Positions 16,531 to 25,049 of a stretch of 64,000 nt of DNA are shown one piece after another. Both the position numbers and the translations under genes were made by a program. The DNA comes from Frigidibacter sp. (lineage in GTDB: Bacteria; Pseudomonadota; Alphaproteobacteria; Rhodobacterales; Rhodobacteraceae), in the NCBI RefSeq assembly GCF_030695035.1, contig NZ_JAUYTT010000002.1:62001-126000 (forward strand). Reading direction: 5' to 3'. The notes below the pieces were generated by a model. The model saw only the letters and a program-made list of their open reading frames with translations, had not been told where the DNA came from and made no database searches. Within the stretch, counting starts at the first letter, position 1. Each line of letters begins with the position of its first letter.

Positions 16531-17379
16531 ATGGTTGAAGACCGTCCGATCCTGAACCTTCTGGCGCATCTGGTGCTGATCATGGGTGTGCTGGTCGTGG
16601 CCTTTCCGGTGTGGCTGGCCTTCGTCGCCTCCACCCATGAGGCGACGGCCTTCACCTCGGGCGTGATCCCGCTCTGGCCCGGTACGCAGGGGCCCGAGAA
16701 TTACGCGGTGATGCTGGGGCAGGGCGTTTCTACCTCCGGTGCACCACCCTTGATGCTGATGATGACCAACTCGCTGATCATGGCGCTGATCATCGCCTGC
16801 GGGAAGATCGCCATCTCCATCACCTCGGCCTTCGCCATCGTCTATTTCCGCTTCCCGTTCCGCAATCTGGCCTTCTGGGCGATCTTCATCACGCTGATGC
16901 TGCCGGTCGAGGTGCGGATCGTGCCGACCTTCAAGGTGGTGGCGGATCTGGGCCTCTTGAACAGCTATGCCGGGCTGACGGTGCCGCTGATCGCCTCGGC
17001 CACGGCGACGTTCCTGTTCCGGCAGGTGTTCCTGACCATCCCCGATGAGCTGATGGAGGCGGCGCGGATCGACGGCGCCGGGCCGATGAAGTTCTTCCGC
17101 GACATGCTGATCCCGCTGTCGCGCACCAATATCGCGGCGCTGTTCGTGATCCTCTTCATCTATGGCTGGAACCAGTATCTGTGGCCGCTGCTGGTGACGA
17201 CGGATGCCAAGTTCTACACCGTCGTCGCCGGGATCAAGCGCATGGCCGAAGTGGCCGACGCGATCCCGCAATGGAATTTCGTGATGGCCGCGGTGATGCT
17301 TGCCATGCTGCCGCCGGTGGCGGTGGTGGTGTTCATGCAGCGGCTGTTCGTCAAGGGTCTGGTCGAGACCGAGAAGTGA
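16531..17379 (+). CDS. ugpE: sn-glycerol-3-phosphate ABC transporter permease
   Basis: A 282-residue MalG-type permease. A hydrophobic N-terminal helix ([19 protein letters not shown]) is followed by a periplasmic loop and five more helices. The EAA motif is [27 protein letters not shown], and [11 protein letters not shown] is a family landmark. It begins 1 nt after the ugpA stop codon, so the two membrane subunits are translationally coupled, and it is followed by ugpC 16 nt downstream. Confidence 0.93.
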   Translation: MVEDRPILNLLAHLVLIMGVLVVAFPVWLAFVASTHEATAFTSGVIPLWPGTQGPENYAVMLGQGVSTSGAPPLMLMMTNSLIMALIIACGKIAISITSAFAIVYFRFPFRNLAFWAIFITLMLPVEVRIVPTFKVVADLGLLNSYAGLTVPLIASATATFLFRQVFLTIPDELMEAARIDGAGPMKFFRDMLIPLSRTNIAALFVILFIYGWNQYLWPLLVTTDAKFYTVVAGIKRMAEVADAIPQWNFVMAAVMLAMLPPVAVVVFMQRLFVKGLVETEK

Positions 17380-17395
17380 AGCGGAGAGAACGGAA

Positions 17396-18472
17396 ATGGC
17401 AGGCATCACGCTGAGGGGCGTCGGCAAGGTCTATGCGGGCGGCACACGGGCGGTGGGCGGCGTCGATATCGAGATCGCGGATGGCGAGTTCCTGGTGCTG
17501 GTCGGGCCTTCGGGCTGCGGCAAGTCCACGCTGCTGCGGATGATCGCGGGGCTGGAGACGATCAGCGAGGGCGAGGTGCGCATCGGCGGCCGGGTGGTCA
17601 ACGAGGTTGAACCGGCCGAGCGCGACATTGCGATGGTGTTCCAGAACTACGCGCTCTACCCGCATATGACCGTGCGCCAGAACCTTGCCTACGGGCTGAA
17701 GAACCGCCGCACGCCTGCCGAGGAGATCACCCGGCGGGTGGATGAGGCGGCGGCGCTGTTGCAGATCGGGCCCTATCTCGACCGCAAGCCCCGCGCCTTG
17801 TCGGGTGGCCAGCGCCAGCGGGTGGCGATGGGCCGCGCCATCGTGCGCGAACCGGCGGTGTTCCTGTTCGACGAGCCGCTGTCGAACCTCGACGCCAAGC
17901 TGCGGGTGCAGATGCGCGGCGAGATCAAGCAGTTGCAGGCGCGGCTGGGGACGACCTCGGTCTATGTGACCCATGACCAGCTGGAGGCGATGACGCTGGC
18001 GCATCGCCTGGTGGTGCTGAATGGCGGCAAGGTGGAGCAGATCGGCGCGCCGCTGGAGCTGTATCACCGGCCGGCCTCGGCCTTCGTCGCGGGCTTCATC
18101 GGCTCGCCGGCGATGAACCTGCTGGATGGTGAGCTGTCGGGGACAGAGTTGCGGGTGGCGGGCGCGGTGCTGGCGCTGCGGGCGGAAGTGTCGGGCCCGG
18201 TGATGGTCGGCCTGCGCCCCGAAGACCTGCGCCGGGTGCCGGAGGGGACGGCGGGGGCGCTGGAGATGAAGATCGCCTATGTCGAGGAACTGGGCGCGCA
18301 GCGGCTGGTGCATGGCCATGCCGAGGGCCAGCCGCTCTGCGCGGCGCTGCCAGCGGGGCAGGATCTGGGCGGGCGGCTGACGCTGGCCGCGGCCCCGGGG
18401 GGGCTGCACCTCTTCGACCTGGCGAATGGCCGGCGGATCGAGACGACACAGGCGGCACGGGTGGACGCCTGA
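17396..18472 (+). CDS. ugpC: sn-glycerol-3-phosphate ABC transporter ATP-binding protein
   Basis: A 358-residue MalK-type ATPase. Walker [10 protein letters not shown] (37-45), Q-loop [10 protein letters not shown], signature [14 protein letters not shown] (135-148), Walker [13 protein letters not shown] with Asp159-Glu160, and H-loop [10 protein letters not shown] are all present. The C-terminal OB/TOBE regulatory domain (from ~240) includes [12 protein letters not shown] at 17396 is preferred over the longer frame that overlaps ugpE, as the GGAGAGAA stretch upstream is a suitable ribosome site. It energises UgpAE import. Repeat copy d follows it. Confidence 0.93.
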   Translation: MAGITLRGVGKVYAGGTRAVGGVDIEIADGEFLVLVGPSGCGKSTLLRMIAGLETISEGEVRIGGRVVNEVEPAERDIAMVFQNYALYPHMTVRQNLAYGLKNRRTPAEEITRRVDEAAALLQIGPYLDRKPRALSGGQRQRVAMGRAIVREPAVFLFDEPLSNLDAKLRVQMRGEIKQLQARLGTTSVYVTHDQLEAMTLAHRLVVLNGGKVEQIGAPLELYHRPASAFVAGFIGSPAMNLLDGELSGTELRVAGAVLALRAEVSGPVMVGLRPEDLRRVPEGTAGALEMKIAYVEELGAQRLVHGHAEGQPLCAALPAGQDLGGRLTLAAAPGGLHLFDLANGRRIETTQAARVDA

Positions 18473-18484
18473 GCGCCACCCCCT

Positions 18485-18540
18485 TCCCCTTTGCCGTCGC
18501 AAATATCCTCGGGGGGTGCGGGGGGTAGACGGCCCCCCGC
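18485..18540 (+). repeat. Dispersed intergenic repeat, copy d
   Basis: CCTTTGCCGTCGCAAATATCC-like core is followed by hairpin GCGGGGGG (18518-18525) with CCCCCCGC (18533-18540). It sits 13 nt after ugpC in sense orientation and before a convergent gene, a terminator-like position. Confidence 0.8.
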
Positions 18541-18561
18541 CGCCAGCCCATGACGCCAACC

Positions 18562-19641
18562 TCACCCCCTGAGCGCCACTGCGTGATTGTCCCAGGCCCG
18601 CGCCCTTGCGCCAAGCGGGGTCAGCCGCCCCGCCTCCAGCTGCAGCAGCCCGCCCACCCCGTCGGTCAGCACGAAGCCCGCGCCCATCGGCGCGAGGCCG
18701 CAGACATCGGCGCGGGGGATGACGTGCAGCAGATTGCCCGCGGTATCGAACACCACCACCCGGCCGCCGCGGGGGCAGGAGACGGCGACCTGCGCCCCGT
18801 CCCTGCTGATCGCCACGCTGCCGACATAGCCCTTCATCAGCCGGTGCTCGGCCTCCCCGGCATCGGCCAGCACAGGCTCCGCCCCCCTCCGGTGCAGGCC
18901 CAGAAGCGGCGGCGCGGTTTCGGGCTCATCCTCCCATTGCATCGCAAAGGCGACCATCCCGTCCGGACCGATGGCCAGATGGCGGATGGAGTTGCGGTGC
19001 CATTCGGTGGGCAGTTCCACCTGTTCCAGCAGCTCGCCGGTCAGGGACAGATAGGAGAGGTTCGGGCGCATCACCGGCAGGTTCAGCTTCTCGCGGCCCT
19101 TGGCGGGATTGGTCTCGATCCCGCCATTCGCCACCGCCATCACCTGCCCGCCCGGGAGGAACTGCACGTCATGCGGGCCGATGCCGTGGCTTTCCAGCTC
19201 GCCGATGCGCCGCCAGCCATCGCTGCGGGACCACAGGCCGATCTTGCCACGGGTGGTGACGAAATCGTTCTCGGCGGTGTAGAGCAGGGCCCCATCGGGC
19301 GAGAACGACCCGTGGCCCATGAAGTGCCGGCCCTCGGGACTGTCGAGCCGCGCCAGCGTCTGCCCCGTCACGCAATCCAGCACCACGGCGAAGGTCCCGG
19401 GGCGGCGGGCGAAGGCGACGGCCAGCGGCTCGGTCGGGTGGACGGCCCCGGCATGGCCGCGGGCGGGCAGGGGGATGCGGAAGCGGTCGGCGCCATCGGC
19501 GCCCACGCCGTAGAGCGCGAAGCTGCCATCCGCATCGCGGGCGGCGGCGAGGAAGGCGGGATCGCCCGCCGCGGCCCAGCCGAGCTTGGGAACGGTGGAG
19601 GCGGCGAGGAGGCTGGCCAGAAATCCGCGGCGGGTGGTCAT
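18562..19641 (-). CDS. DUF1513-type Tat-exported beta-propeller protein of iron-imelysin cluster
   Basis: A 359-residue periplasmic protein. The N-terminus MTTRRGFLASLLAAS is a twin-arginine (RR-x-FL) export signal with cleavage near LGWAAAG. The rest has repeated blades of the type FSPDGALLYTAEND and SRDGAQVAVSCP, consistent with the seven-bladed propeller fold of DUF1513. It is the last gene of a three-gene unit with an imelysin and a DUF1111 di-heme protein; this gene set recurs in iron-starvation regulons of proteobacteria. Biochemical function is unknown. Tat export suggests the protein folds, perhaps with a cofactor, before transport. Confidence 0.8.
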   Translation of the reverse strand: MTTRRGFLASLLAASTVPKLGWAAAGDPAFLAAARDADGSFALYGVGADGADRFRIPLPARGHAGAVHPTEPLAVAFARRPGTFAVVLDCVTGQTLARLDSPEGRHFMGHGSFSPDGALLYTAENDFVTTRGKIGLWSRSDGWRRIGELESHGIGPHDVQFLPGGQVMAVANGGIETNPAKGREKLNLPVMRPNLSYLSLTGELLEQVELPTEWHRNSIRHLAIGPDGMVAFAMQWEDEPETAPPLLGLHRRGAEPVLADAGEAEHRLMKGYVGSVAISRDGAQVAVSCPRGGRVVVFDTAGNLLHVIPRADVCGLAPMGAGFVLTDGVGGLLQLEAGRLTPLGARARAWDNHAVALRG

Positions 19642-19654
19642 GGGGAGGCTCCTG

Positions 19655-20653
19655 TCAGTCGCCGTCAAGGGCGTTGAAGCCGGCGGCGACGCCAAGCTCG
19701 GCGGCGAGTTCGGCCGAGGCGGCATCGTGCACGCGCTCGATGGCGGTTTTCAGCTCCTGCACCTTCAGGCGGCCGGTGGGGGTGTCGACCTTGGCGAAGA
19801 CCGGATCGTCGAGCTTGGCGGCGACGCTTTGGGCGTAGTCGAAATAGTCGAACAGGTACTCGGTGCCGCCCTCCGTCAGCGCCTCGGCCAGCGCGCGGTT
19901 GGCGGCGAGCGAGAGGGTGACGTTGTGGAGCGAGCGGCCAGCCCCCCGGCTCTCGGCGCGCAGGGGGCGGGGGCGGGTCAGGCTGCCAAGCGGGCGGCCG
20001 AGGCGGACCTCGGCATCGAAGCCAAGCTGGGTGACAAGCTGGGTGAAGACGGCTTGGCGCGCCTCATGCGCTGACAGGAAGCGGGTGTTGCCGGGGGCGC
20101 CGGCGGTTTGCAGCAGCGGGGCGAACTCGGTGCGCCAACCGGCTTCGACCTCGGCCGCGAGGGCCGCAAGGTCGGCAGCGGCTGCGCGGGTCAGGGCGCA
20201 GCCAGGGTCCGCTTCGGTGTAGGTGTTGAAGGCGGGGTCGTAGAGCATGACTTCCAGCGCATGGAGGCCGCGGGCGGCGACGGAGACCTCGGCATAGGTC
20301 TGCCCCGAGGCGAGCGGGGCGCCGCCCCCCGCCAGCAGGGCGGCAAGGGCGCGGTCGGTGGCGCCCTTGGGGTCGGGCCAGAAGGCGATGGCGAGGCCGC
20401 GGCCCTTCTGTTCCAGCGGGCCGATGCGGAAGGTGGAGGCGGGGATCCAGGCGTCGAAGGCGGCATTCCAGGCGGCGCGGAGGGTGGCGGATTGCGCAAG
20501 GCAATCGGCGGCGGCGGCATCTTCCAGCGCGGCGGCGGCCTGCGCGAAGGCAGCAAAGCGCGGCAGGATGGTGCCGGTGACCACGCGGTCCACCACAGGA
20601 TCGGCGGCGGCGGGGGCGGCGAGGGCCAGCAGGAGGATGGTGAGGATCTTCAT
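19655..20653 (-). CDS. Imelysin-family periplasmic protein (second copy)
   Basis: A 332-residue imelysin/peptidase M75-like protein with a signal peptide (1-17, cleavage after PAAA). The family HxxE motif appears in GLHALEVMLYD, and YLFDYFDYAQ and the C-terminal helical bundle are typical. Imelysins are iron-regulated periplasmic or outer-membrane-facing proteins associated with iron uptake; protease activity is doubtful for most. Its ATG overlaps the stop of the upstream di-heme gene (ATGA), and 13 nt separate it from the DUF1513 gene. A longer imelysin lies 2.5 kb upstream. Confidence 0.85.
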   Translation of the reverse strand: MKILTILLLALAAPAAADPVVDRVVTGTILPRFAAFAQAAAALEDAAAADCLAQSATLRAAWNAAFDAWIPASTFRIGPLEQKGRGLAIAFWPDPKGATDRALAALLAGGGAPLASGQTYAEVSVAARGLHALEVMLYDPAFNTYTEADPGCALTRAAAADLAALAAEVEAGWRTEFAPLLQTAGAPGNTRFLSAHEARQAVFTQLVTQLGFDAEVRLGRPLGSLTRPRPLRAESRGAGRSLHNVTLSLAANRALAEALTEGGTEYLFDYFDYAQSVAAKLDDPVFAKVDTPTGRLKVQELKTAIERVHDAASAELAAELGVAAGFNALDGD

Positions 20654-22164
20654 AGGCTCTCCAGAAACCGGATCAGGGCGGCGCGGTCTTCGGGCGGCAT
20701 GTCCGCAACCCGGTCACGCGCCGGCTGCGCTTCGCCGCCATGCCAGAGCACCGCCTCCAAGAGGCTGCGGGCGCGGCCGTCGTGCAGGTATAGGGTGTGC
20801 CCCGAGACTGCCTGCGTCAAGCCGATGCCCCAGAGCGGCGGGGTGCGCCATTCGGTCCCCGAGGCGGTGGCTTCGGGGCGGTGATCGGCCAGCCCCTCGC
20901 CCATGTCGTGCAGCAGAAGGTCGGTATAGGGCCAGATCAGCTGAAAGCTGCGGGCGGGATCGTCCGGCAGGCGGGTGGTGACATGTTTGGGCGTGTGGCA
21001 GGCGGCGCAGCCGGCGGCGTGGAACATCTCCTTTCCGCGCAGCACCTGGCGGTCCGCGATGCTCCGCCGTTCGGGCACCGCGAGCGCCGCGGCGAAATGG
21101 GTGGTGAGCGCGAGGCCGATGCTGTCCAGCTCCAGCCCCTCGCGCAGGTCGGCGTCCTCGCCATGCGGGGCGGTGCGGCAACCCGTCTGCGCCTCGGTGC
21201 AATCGCCCCAGCCGCCGGGATAGAGCGGGTTGGAAATGCCGATGTCGATGGCAAAGGCGCTGGCGACCTGATCGGCCAGCGTGGCATGGCCGGCCTTCCA
21301 GCCGAAGCGGCCAAGCGCTGGCGCCCCCCGTTCCCGCGACCAGACGGTACCCGCACGGCCCGAGATGCCGTCGCCATCCGCATCATGGGGATCGGCGGCG
21401 GCGAGGATGTCGGCGGCCGGGATCGCCTCCAGCAGCCCCAGCCCGATCATCGGCGGGGCGATGCGGGGGCTGGTCAGGGTGCCGGGGGGCAGGGCGGGGC
21501 CTACGCTGTAGACCGGCTGGCGCAGGCTGGCGGTTTCGCCTCCGGACAAGGGCACGACGATCTCGGTATAGCGGATCGCCAGCTGGCCTTCGGGGGCTTG
21601 GCCGGCAACGGCAAAGTCCTGCAGCTGCTCGCCAAGCTCGGGATGCGGCAGCGTTGCCAGATAGCCCTCGATGGCCGCAAGCTCTGCCGGCGGATCAGCG
21701 GCCACTGACAGGCGCAGCACCATGCCGCTGGCCCCGCGGTCCTCAGCCCCGCGCGGCTGGCCGCGGCCATTGCCGGGATGGCAGCCAAGGCAGGAGCGGG
21801 CATTGAACAGCGGCCCGAGCCCGTCCGAAGCGCGGGTCGCCGAAGGCGCCGTCACCCAGAGCTTGCCGAAGAGGGCGGAGCCGAGGTGGAAGTCCAGCTC
21901 CTGCTCCGGCCCCATCCCCGGCAGCGTCGCCGCAAAGGCCGCCCGGCCGCGCGCCGCCGCGCCGCGGGTGGTGCCGCTGCCGCCGGGCAGGGCCTCGAAG
22001 GGCTCGGGTGCGGTGAAATCGGTGGGCGGGGCCAGCACCGCTGCGATCCGCGCCGCCTCCGCCGCGCTGCGGGGCTGCTCTTCCAGCGCCTGCGCGGGTG
22101 CGGCTAGCAGCGCCGCCACGAGGGCGGTGCGCAGCAGGGGGAGGCAGGGCTGGGCTGATCGCAT
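20650..22164 (-). CDS. Di-heme cytochrome c oxidoreductase, DUF1111 (thiol oxidoreductase-like)
   Basis: A 504-residue exported c-type cytochrome. A signal peptide spans ~1-26 (cleavage after AQA). Two CxxCH heme sites are visible: SCLGCHPGNGRG in the first third and GCAACHTPKH near residue 370, matching the DUF1111/peroxidase-like family. A DADGDGISGR segment looks like a Ca-binding loop. ATG at 22164 follows AAAGGA at suitable spacing; an earlier ATG (22185) is less good. In iron-imelysin operons this protein probably performs periplasmic redox chemistry on iron or thiols; the reaction is not known. Coupled downstream to the imelysin gene by ATGA. Confidence 0.85.
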   Translation of the reverse strand: MRSAQPCLPLLRTALVAALLAAPAQALEEQPRSAAEAARIAAVLAPPTDFTAPEPFEALPGGSGTTRGAAARGRAAFAATLPGMGPEQELDFHLGSALFGKLWVTAPSATRASDGLGPLFNARSCLGCHPGNGRGQPRGAEDRGASGMVLRLSVAADPPAELAAIEGYLATLPHPELGEQLQDFAVAGQAPEGQLAIRYTEIVVPLSGGETASLRQPVYSVGPALPPGTLTSPRIAPPMIGLGLLEAIPAADILAAADPHDADGDGISGRAGTVWSRERGAPALGRFGWKAGHATLADQVASAFAIDIGISNPLYPGGWGDCTEAQTGCRTAPHGEDADLREGLELDSIGLALTTHFAAALAVPERRSIADRQVLRGKEMFHAAGCAACHTPKHVTTRLPDDPARSFQLIWPYTDLLLHDMGEGLADHRPEATASGTEWRTPPLWGIGLTQAVSGHTLYLHDGRARSLLEAVLWHGGEAQPARDRVADMPPEDRAALIRFLESL

Positions 22165-22260
22165 GGCAGGGCATCCTTTGCCCATGTGAGTGCCGCGAAA
22201 TCCCGAGTGTTTCAATCGGAATGTGCGCGCGCCCCACCGCGGCATTCTGCCCTTTCCCCC

Positions 22261-22305
22261 TCTTCTTTGCGAAAATATCCCGGGGGTGCGGGGGCTGGCC
22301 CCCGC
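22261..22305 (+). repeat. Dispersed intergenic repeat, copy e
   Basis: GCGAAAATATCC core, then hairpin GCGGGGGC (22288-22295) with GCCCCCGC (22298-22305). Orientation is antisense to the flanking minus-strand genes. It occupies the gap between bfr and the di-heme gene together with the bfr terminator. Confidence 0.75.
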
Positions 22306-22322
22306 TTCGCCCCCGGCAAAGC

Positions 22323-22350
22323 AAAACCCCCGCCCGAAACGGGGCGGGGG
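22323..22350 (-). terminator. Rho-independent terminator of bfr
   Basis: Read on the minus strand: a 9-bp stem CCCCCGCCC/GGGCGGGGG (22342-22350 with 22327-22335) with a 6-nt loop and TTTT tail (22323-22326). It lies 24 nt after the bfr stop, separating hemP-irpA-bfd-bfr from the di-heme/imelysin unit. Confidence 0.85.
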
Positions 22351-22374
22351 CATCAGCCGCAAGACACTGCGGGA

Positions 22375-22860
22375 TCAGTCGGCTTCGTTCGCCGGCTTGG
22401 CGTTCAGCAGCCCATAGCGCTCTTCGCCCAGTTTCTCGTAAAGCCCGATCTGGGTTTCCAGGAAGTCGATATGGCCTTCCTCATCGGCGATCAGCTCTTC
22501 GAACAGCGCCTTGGTGGTGTAGTCCTTCACCACCTCGCAATGGTCGCGCGCCTCGATATAGAGCGTGCGGGCCTCATGCTCGGCAGCCAGATCGCATTCC
22601 AGCGTTTCGAGCAGGGTTTGGCCGATGCGCAGCGGGTCGAGTTTCTGCAGATTCGGATGGCCTTCGAGAAAGATGATCCGGGTGATCAGCTTGTCGGCAT
22701 GGTGCATCTCTTCGATGCTCTCGGCGCGGTTCTTGTCGGCCAGACGGCCAAAGCCCCAGTCTTCCTGCAGGCGGTAATGCAGCCAGTACTGGCTGACCGC
22801 CGTCAGCTCAGAGCGCAGAGCGGCGTTGAGATACTCGATGACCTTGGGGTCGCCCTTCAT
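22375..22860 (-). CDS. bfr: Bacterioferritin
   Basis: A 161-residue heme-containing 24-mer iron-storage protein. Di-iron ligands are visible: Glu18 ([12 protein letters not shown]), Glu51 and His54 in [10 protein letters not shown], Glu94 and the E-E-x-x-H cluster in [14 protein letters not shown]. Met52 in EEMHH is the heme axial ligand that distinguishes bacterioferritin from ferritin. Length is standard. Its start lies inside the 3' end of the bfd frame, which overlaps by 53 nt. Bfr stores iron and Bfd releases it; both lie in an iron-regulated block. Confidence 0.95.
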   Translation of the reverse strand: MKGDPKVIEYLNAALRSELTAVSQYWLHYRLQEDWGFGRLADKNRAESIEEMHHADKLITRIIFLEGHPNLQKLDPLRIGQTLLETLECDLAAEHEARTLYIEARDHCEVVKDYTTKALFEELIADEEGHIDFLETQIGLYEKLGEERYGLLNAKPANEAD

Positions 22861-23101
22861 TCGTATGGTCCTTTCCTGCCAGGCGGCGCAGGCCGCGCAA
22901 GTTGGTTGGCACCCCAAGATTGTCGCAACCCCGCATGGTGGCAAGGAAAAGCGGCATGCAGCCCCCGCAATCGGCACTTTTCCCCAAGGCGTGGTAGATC
23001 TTTCCGGGTGTGATGATGGTGTCGGGGTCGGAGGCGCGCATCCAGTCGACGGCGGCGCGGATGTCGTGATCGGCGATGGATTGGCAATGACAGACGATCA
23101 T
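22808..23101 (-). CDS. bfd: Bacterioferritin-associated ferredoxin with extended C-terminus
   Basis: A 97-residue [2Fe-2S] protein. The cluster ligands Cys4 and Cys6 (MIVCHCQS) and Cys45 and Cys48 (ADCGGC) give the Bfd pattern C-x-C-xn-C-x2-C. The functional domain ends near residue 62; the final ~35 basic residues have no family counterpart that I know and overlap the bfr start region in another frame by 53 nt. The extension may simply reflect a late stop. Bfd reduces heme in bacterioferritin to mobilise iron. Confidence 0.85.
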   Translation of the reverse strand: MIVCHCQSIADHDIRAAVDWMRASDPDTIITPGKIYHALGKSADCGGCMPLFLATMRGCDNLGVPTNLRGLRRLAGKDHTNEGRPQGHRVSQRRSAL

Positions 23102-23184
23102 GGCGGTTCCCCGAGAGGCTCGACGTGAGGCGTGGTGGGCCGGGGCGATAGGCGCCCCGGCGAGGTTATTGGAAGACGTTGGGG

Positions 23185-24450
23185 TTACTGGAAGACGGCG
23201 GTGGGGTTGTCGAGGCTGTCGGAGCCTTCAAAGGCGAGGCCCGAGACGCCAAGCGCCGTCACCGCGCGTTCGATGGCCTGGGTCTGCTTGACGAGGCCAT
23301 CCACGGCGGCGGTGATCAGCGCCTCGCCTTCGGCATTGCCGGGGGCGAGCATCATGTCATAGGCCATGCCGCCTTCGGCTGCCGTCACCAGATCGTCCAG
23401 TGCGGCGACGGTGGCGTCGAGATCGGTCTTCAGCTCGGCATCCACGGCCGGATCTGCTGCGGCGACGAGGGAGGACAGCGAGGGGCCGGTGACGGTGCTG
23501 CCATCGACGCGGGTATAGCTGCCCAGATAGACGTTCCGGATGCCGAGCCCGTCATAGTAATGGCTGTTATGGGTGTTGTCGGAAAAGCAGTCATGCTCCT
23601 CCTCGGGGTCGTTCAGCATCAGGCCCAGCTTCATGCGCTCGCCCGCCTGCTCGCCATAGGACAGGCTGCCCATGCCGGTGAGGATCGCCGAGATCCCGGC
23701 ATCCTCATCGGCCAGCACGGTGGCGCGGCCTGTCCCGCCCTCCGCCCAGGCTGCGGCCATGTATTCAAGGTCCGACACCAGCAGATCGGTGGCGGCGGTC
23801 AGGTAGGCGGCGCGGCGGTCACAATTGCCGCCGGTGCAGCCGTCGCCGGTGATGTAGTCGGTATAGGGGCGGGCGCCGGCGCCGGGTTCGGTGCCGTTCA
23901 GGTCCTGGCCCCAGAGCAGGAACTCGATGGCGTGATAGCCGGAGGCGACGTTGGCCTCGTTCTCGTCGGCCTCGTGCAGCGTCTCGCCGATCAGTTCGGG
24001 AGTGATCTCCGTGGCGTCCACCGGCGTGCCCGACAGATCGAACGTCGGGTTCGCGATGACGTTGAGGATGCGGTATTCGTTCTCCTCGCTGGCCTCGCCA
24101 TAGGAGGTGTCGACATAGTCGATCAGGCCTTCGTCCAGCGGCCAGGCGTTGACCTTGCCTTCCCAGTCATCGACGATCGCATTGCCGAAGCGGAACACCT
24201 CGGTCTGCTGATAGGGCACGCGCGCGGCGAGCCATGCGGTCTTGGCGGCGGCGAGCGTGTCTTCCGAGGGGGCGGCGACCAGAGCCGCGACGGCCTCTTG
24301 CAGGGCCTTGGCGGTGAACAGGCTGTCTTCATAGCCCGCAGCGGCGATGTCGGCATAGGTTTCCAGCACCGCGGCCTTGTCGGCGGCAAGGGCGGGCAGG
24401 CCGACAAGGGCCGTGCTGGCTAAGGCGAGGGCGAAAAGCCGGGTCTTCAT
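23185..24450 (-). CDS. irpA: Iron-regulated imelysin-family protein (IrpA-like)
   Basis: A 421-residue exported protein, longer than the second imelysin, with a signal peptide at 1-22 (cleavage after ALA). The HxxE motif is in ASGYHAIEFLLWGQDL, and NDPEEEHDCFSDNTHNSHYYD is the conserved acidic/His region typical of IrpA-type imelysins, a possible metal site. The protein is acidic overall, as in periplasmic iron-binding members. It follows hemP (86 nt gap) and precedes bfd-bfr, so iron-limited expression is expected. Known family members are needed for growth under iron restriction, but the ligand is not established. Confidence 0.88.
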   Translation of the reverse strand: MKTRLFALALASTALVGLPALAADKAAVLETYADIAAAGYEDSLFTAKALQEAVAALVAAPSEDTLAAAKTAWLAARVPYQQTEVFRFGNAIVDDWEGKVNAWPLDEGLIDYVDTSYGEASEENEYRILNVIANPTFDLSGTPVDATEITPELIGETLHEADENEANVASGYHAIEFLLWGQDLNGTEPGAGARPYTDYITGDGCTGGNCDRRAAYLTAATDLLVSDLEYMAAAWAEGGTGRATVLADEDAGISAILTGMGSLSYGEQAGERMKLGLMLNDPEEEHDCFSDNTHNSHYYDGLGIRNVYLGSYTRVDGSTVTGPSLSSLVAAADPAVDAELKTDLDATVAALDDLVTAAEGGMAYDMMLAPGNAEGEALITAAVDGLVKQTQAIERAVTALGVSGLAFEGSDSLDNPTAVFQ

Positions 24451-24536
24451 CTGGTGTCCTCTCGGGGTCGGTTCATGTGCTTTGGCCACGCGAAACGCCG
24501 GCGGTGTGGTGGGCACTGCCGGCGGGCGCGAGGCGC

Positions 24537-24698
24537 TTATTTCGTCAGGATCAGCTTGCCGGCCTTGGTGATGCGCAGCGTGTAGATCTGGCCGTTGAGC
24601 ACGATGCGCGCCTGCGCGCCGCCCTCGGTCAGGCGGGTCGCCTCATGCACGGGCAGGGCGTCTTGCAGGGCGAAGGTATGGGACAGCGTGGCGTTCAT
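24537..24698 (-). CDS. hemP: Hemin uptake protein HemP
   Basis: A 53-residue small protein. The C-terminal core ARIVLNGQIYTLRITKAGK is the HemP domain (QIYTLRIT-K-GKLILTK). HemP proteins promote expression of heme uptake genes in rhizobia and burkholderias (HmuP activator role). ATG at 24698 overlaps the stop of an upstream 53-codon ORF by 4 nt (ATGA). It is placed at the head of the iron block, 248 bp downstream of an iron-responsive-type palindrome. Confidence 0.88.
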   Translation of the reverse strand: MNATLSHTFALQDALPVHEATRLTEGGAQARIVLNGQIYTLRITKAGKLILTK

Positions 24699-24856
24699 GG
24701 CATCCTCTCGATCCGGTCGAGCACGAAATCCAGTCCGTGTCCGCCGGGGGGGAGCCCGGCAAGCAGGGTCTGGATCACTTCGCCAAGGCAAAGCTGCGGC
24801 TCGATCCTGTTCTGGCCCCGGTCTTGGGTGGGGCTTGTCTCTGTTGCGCGTTTCAT
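24695..24856 (-). CDS. Small ORF translationally coupled to hemP, unknown
   Basis: A 53-codon frame beginning ATG at 24856 (MKRATETSPTQDRGQNRIEP) and ending VLDRIERMP. Its stop overlaps the hemP ATG by 4 nt, and it contains the hydrophobic helix-forming stretch LCLGEVIQTLLAGL. I recognise no family. Support for translation comes from the ATGA coupling, from filling the promoter-hemP space precisely, and from in-operon orientation; it could instead be a leader region. Shared iron control would follow from position. Confidence 0.45.
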   Translation of the reverse strand: MKRATETSPTQDRGQNRIEPQLCLGEVIQTLLAGLPPGGHGLDFVLDRIERMP

Positions 24857-24916
24857 CGGGTGCCTCCGGGCGGGGGGAGATTCTGGCTGCCGGAGGTGGC
24901 TGGCTGGGGTGAGATG

Positions 24917-24945
24917 AAGTTGAGCGAAAAGGTAGGTTTTGTCAA
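24917..24945 (-). promoter_or_regulatory. Putative promoter of the hemP-irpA-bfd-bfr operon
   Basis: On the minus strand TTGACA (24945-24940) and CAACTT (24922-24917) are spaced by 17 bp. The -35 is a perfect consensus, the -10 is weak. It directly abuts the ACCTGA-N9-TCAGGT palindrome, so a bound repressor would block RNA polymerase. Confidence 0.5.
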
Positions 24946-24966
24946 ACCTGATTTTTATGCTCAGGT
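24946..24966. promoter_or_regulatory. Iron-rhodo-box-like palindrome (TGA-N9-TCA)
   Basis: A perfect 6-bp inverted repeat ACCTGA-N9-TCAGGT, containing TGA-N9-TCA, the iron-rhodo-box (IRO) pattern recognised by RirA-type [Fe-S] repressors in alphaproteobacteria. The position just upstream of a consensus -35 and the downstream iron genes support iron control. The short consensus could occur by chance, but the extended arms and position make this unlikely. Confidence 0.65.
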
Positions 24967-25049
24967 ATTCGGGCGGCATCCTGTTGCCACGGCGAAGCTC
25001 CCCGCGCCGCAGGGCGGCCGGGGCAGGGGCCCGTCGCGCAGACCCGCGG

